Assembly: GCA_002413095.1 (NCBI GenBank)
Contig: DHWI01000175.1
Span: 8,732 to 15,797, forward strand
Direction of reading: 5' to 3'
Origin: Thermoleophilia bacterium UBA5186
GTDB taxonomy: Bacteria > Actinomycetota > Thermoleophilia > Gaiellales > Gaiellaceae
DNA length: 7,066 bases
Shown here: positions 5,521 through 7,066 of the stretch, one piece after another
How positions within the stretch are numbered: position 1 is the first letter of the stretch
Layout: each line of letters opens with the position of its first letter
Made by a program: the position numbers and the translations under genes
The notes under the pieces: generated by a model
Databases searched by the model: none
The model's input: the letters and a program-made list of their open reading frames with translations, nothing else
Told to the model about the DNA's origin: nothing

Positions 5521-6519
5521 CTACCGCCAGGCGGTTTCCGACACCGGCGCGCGCTGCTTCAGCGGCTCCCACCAGCCACGGTGCTCGGCATACCACTCGA
5601 CCGTCGCCCGCAACCCGTCGTCGAAGTCGAAGGCCGGCTCCCAGCCGAGCTCGGTGCGCAGCTTCGACGAGTCGAGGAGGTAGCGGCGGTCGTGTCCCGG
5701 GCGGTCGGGGACGATCGTCTTCAGGCTCTGCGGCTTGCCGAGCGCGTCGAGCACGCGGTCGGCGATCTCCTCCACGGTCGCCTCGACGCCCGACCCGACG
5801 AGGTACGTCTCGCTGACTCGGCCACGCTGCAGGACGAGCTCGATCGCGCTGCAGTGGTCGAGCACGTGCAGCCATTCGCGCTTGTTCTGGGTCGAGGCGT
5901 AGAGGGGCAGCGGCTCGTCGTCCAGCGCGTTCGTGGCGAAGAGTGGAATGACCTTCTCGGGGAACTGGAAGGGCCCGTAGTTGTTCGAGCAGTTCGTGAT
6001 CGTGACCGGGACGCCAAAGGTCTCGTGGTAGGCGCGCACGTAGTGGTCCGCGGCCGCCTTCGACGCGTTGTAAGGGGTGCGCGGCCGGTACGGGGAGTCC
6101 TCGGTGAAGACCTCGTCCGTGTCGAGCGCGAGGTCGCCGTAGACCTCGCAGGTCGAGATGTGGTGGAAGCGGTCGACGCCCACAGCCCGCGCGGCCTCGA
6201 GCAGGAGCTGCGTCCCGAGGACGTTCGTGCGGGCGAAGAGCCCGGGGTCGACGACGGCGAGGCTGTTGTGCGACTCCGCGGCGAAGTTGACGATCGTGTC
6301 GAGCTCGTGCTCACGCAGCGTCCGCTCGGCCAGCTCTCGGTCGCCGATGTCGCCCTCGACGAACGCGATCCGGTCCTCGACGTCGGCGAGATTGGCGCGG
6401 TTTCCCGCATAGGTGAGCAGGTCGTAGGCCACGACCGTGTCGTCGGGATGCCGCTCCACCCAGTAGCGGACGAAGTTGGAGCCGATGAACCCGGCGGCGC
6501 CGGTGACGAGGAGCCTCAC
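5521..6519 (-). CDS. rfbB: dTDP-glucose 4,6-dehydratase (RmlB) with Asp-to-Cys change in the active-site triad
   Basis: The product converts dTDP-glucose to dTDP-4-keto-6-deoxyglucose, the second step of dTDP-L-rhamnose synthesis, in the cytoplasm with bound NAD+. At 332 residues it is full length for this extended SDR family. Visible signatures are GAAGFIGSN (7-15), NFAAESHN (78-85), the YNASK catalytic Tyr150/Lys154, NCSNNYGPFQFPEKVIPL (176-193), REWLHVLDH (214-222) and RPGHDRRYLLD (273-283). The usual STDEVYG motif reads STCEVYG (122-128): Cys124 (codon TGC, 6150-6148) replaces the Asp normally thought to help expel the C6 hydroxyl, while the base Glu125 is kept. This may be a subfamily trait or may shift activity; a related 4,6-dehydratase or epimerase is the alternative. 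The start is GTG at 6519, just before the Rossmann fold, overlapping the rfbD TGA as GTGA, so translation is coupled. Confidence 0.88.
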   Translation of the reverse strand: MRLLVTGAAGFIGSNFVRYWVERHPDDTVVAYDLLTYAGNRANLADVEDRIAFVEGDIGDRELAERTLREHELDTIVNFAAESHNSLAVVDPGLFARTNVLGTQLLLEAARAVGVDRFHHISTCEVYGDLALDTDEVFTEDSPYRPRTPYNASKAAADHYVRAYHETFGVPVTITNCSNNYGPFQFPEKVIPLFATNALDDEPLPLYASTQNKREWLHVLDHCSAIELVLQRGRVSETYLVGSGVEATVEEIADRVLDALGKPQSLKTIVPDRPGHDRRYLLDSSKLRTELGWEPAFDFDDGLRATVEWYAEHRGWWEPLKQRAPVSETAWR

Positions 6520-7066
6520 GGCGCAAGCCTAGCCAGGCACTCGCGCAGGCCCTCGCGCCAGTGGGGGAGCCGCGGCGTGTCAGGGTGCTCGCTGCGGAGA
6601 ACCGAGTAGGCGGGACGCGGCGCCGGACGGCCGAGTTCCTGGGTTGTGATCCGCCGCACGAGGCAGGCGAGCCCGGCCTCCTCGAAGATCGCCTCCGCGA
6701 ACTCGGCCCAGGTGCAATCCCCCTCCGCGGCCGCATGCCGGCGGCCGTAGGGCAGCTCGACGATCGCCTTCGTCGCCTCCGCCAGGTGGCCGACGTACGT
6801 GGGCGAGCCGCGCTGGTCGTCGACGACGGAGACCTCGTCGCGCTCTGCGCCCAGCCGGAGCATCGTGCGCACGAAGTTGTGCCCGGTAGCGCCGAAGAGC
6901 CACGACGTCCGGACGATCCAGGCCTCCTCCCCCGCCGCCGCCTCGCCGTGGAGCTTCGTCCGCCCGTACGCGGAGAGCGGATTCGTCGGATCAGACTCGA
7001 CGTACGGCTCGCGCTTGCGGCCGTCGAAGACGAAGTCGGTGGAGTAGTAGACGAGCGGAGCGCCCA
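6516..7066 (-). CDS. rfbD: dTDP-4-dehydrorhamnose reductase (RmlD), N-terminus beyond the right window edge
   Basis: The frame is open from the window edge (first full codon 7064-7062) to TGA at 6518-6516, 182 residues; an ATG at 6872 is internal. Family signatures are VYYSTDFVFDG near the edge, the catalytic YGRTK with Tyr at 6968-6966 and Lys at 6956-6954, VRTSWLFGATGHNFVRTML, VVDDQRGSPTYVGHLA, and a C-terminal ITTQELGRPAPRPAYSVL substrate-side loop. RmlD normally has about 290 residues, so roughly 100-115 residues with the NAD(P)H-binding glycine motif are missing from view. It reduces dTDP-4-dehydro-L-rhamnose to dTDP-L-rhamnose, the last pathway step. It is read first and rfbB follows with a 4-bp overlap. 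rmlA and rmlC are not in the window and might lie upstream. Context and sequence agree, so I am confident of the family. Confidence 0.92.
   Translation of the reverse strand, partial: GAPLVYYSTDFVFDGRKREPYVESDPTNPLSAYGRTKLHGEAAAGEEAWIVRTSWLFGATGHNFVRTMLRLGAERDEVSVVDDQRGSPTYVGHLAEATKAIVELPYGRRHAAAEGDCTWAEFAEAIFEEAGLACLVRRITTQELGRPAPRPAYSVLRSEHPDTPRLPHWREGLRECLARLAP

Noticed and set aside
3100..6609. A 1169-codon open frame on the + strand across the SpoIID-domain gene, kinase and rfbB
   Set aside because: It is very rich in Arg, Ala, Pro and Gly, has no recognisable domain, and overlaps three well-supported genes in other frames or antisense. Stop codons are rare in such frames in high-GC DNA.

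Overview
The window reads as chromosomal DNA of a high-GC actinobacterium. G+C is visibly very high, genes are packed end to end, GTG starts are used, Shine-Dalgarno sites are mostly weak, and a Hanks-type kinase sits beside a SpoIID/LytB-domain protein of the actinobacterial layout. The gene styles remind me of Thermoleophilia (Gaiellales/Solirubrobacterales), but that lineage call is inference from recall and was not tested. There are no RNA genes, insertion sequences, CRISPR arrays, phage genes or attachment sites that I can see.

Layout: (1) On the + strand at 1-980, the C-terminus of a Gfo/Idh/MocA sugar oxidoreductase is followed by a left-handed beta-helix acyltransferase. This pair resembles the WlbA/WlbB (WbpB/WbpD) steps that make N-acetylated 3-amino nucleotide sugars. 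A perfect 21-bp palindrome spans the junction of the two genes. (2) On the - strand at 4005-977, a two-gene, translationally coupled unit encodes an exported SpoIID/LytB-domain protein and then an exported S8 subtilase with a C-terminal PPC-like domain. (3) Divergent from it on the + strand at 4148-5518 is a membrane-anchored Ser/Thr protein kinase whose outer part looks like TPR repeats rather than PASTA domains. (4) On the - strand from the right edge to 5521, rfbD (partial) and rfbB make a second coupled pair for dTDP-L-rhamnose synthesis. RfbB carries Cys where the family has its catalytic Asp.

How the genes fit together: the outer blocks make activated sugars for surface polysaccharide, and the middle block is a cell-envelope group (peptidoglycan-acting SpoIID domain, secreted protease, transmembrane kinase). 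A shared role in building or remodelling the envelope is plausible but rests only on proximity. Both convergent junctions (977-980 and 5519-5520) leave no room for a conventional terminator. The only intergenic stretch of any size is the 142-bp divergent region at 4006-4147. No gene-free stretch exceeds 300 bp.

I found no clearly new defence, mobile or RNA system. The best leads are the palindrome at 315-335, the Asp-to-Cys change in RfbB, and the kinase ectodomain next to the SpoIID/subtilase unit.
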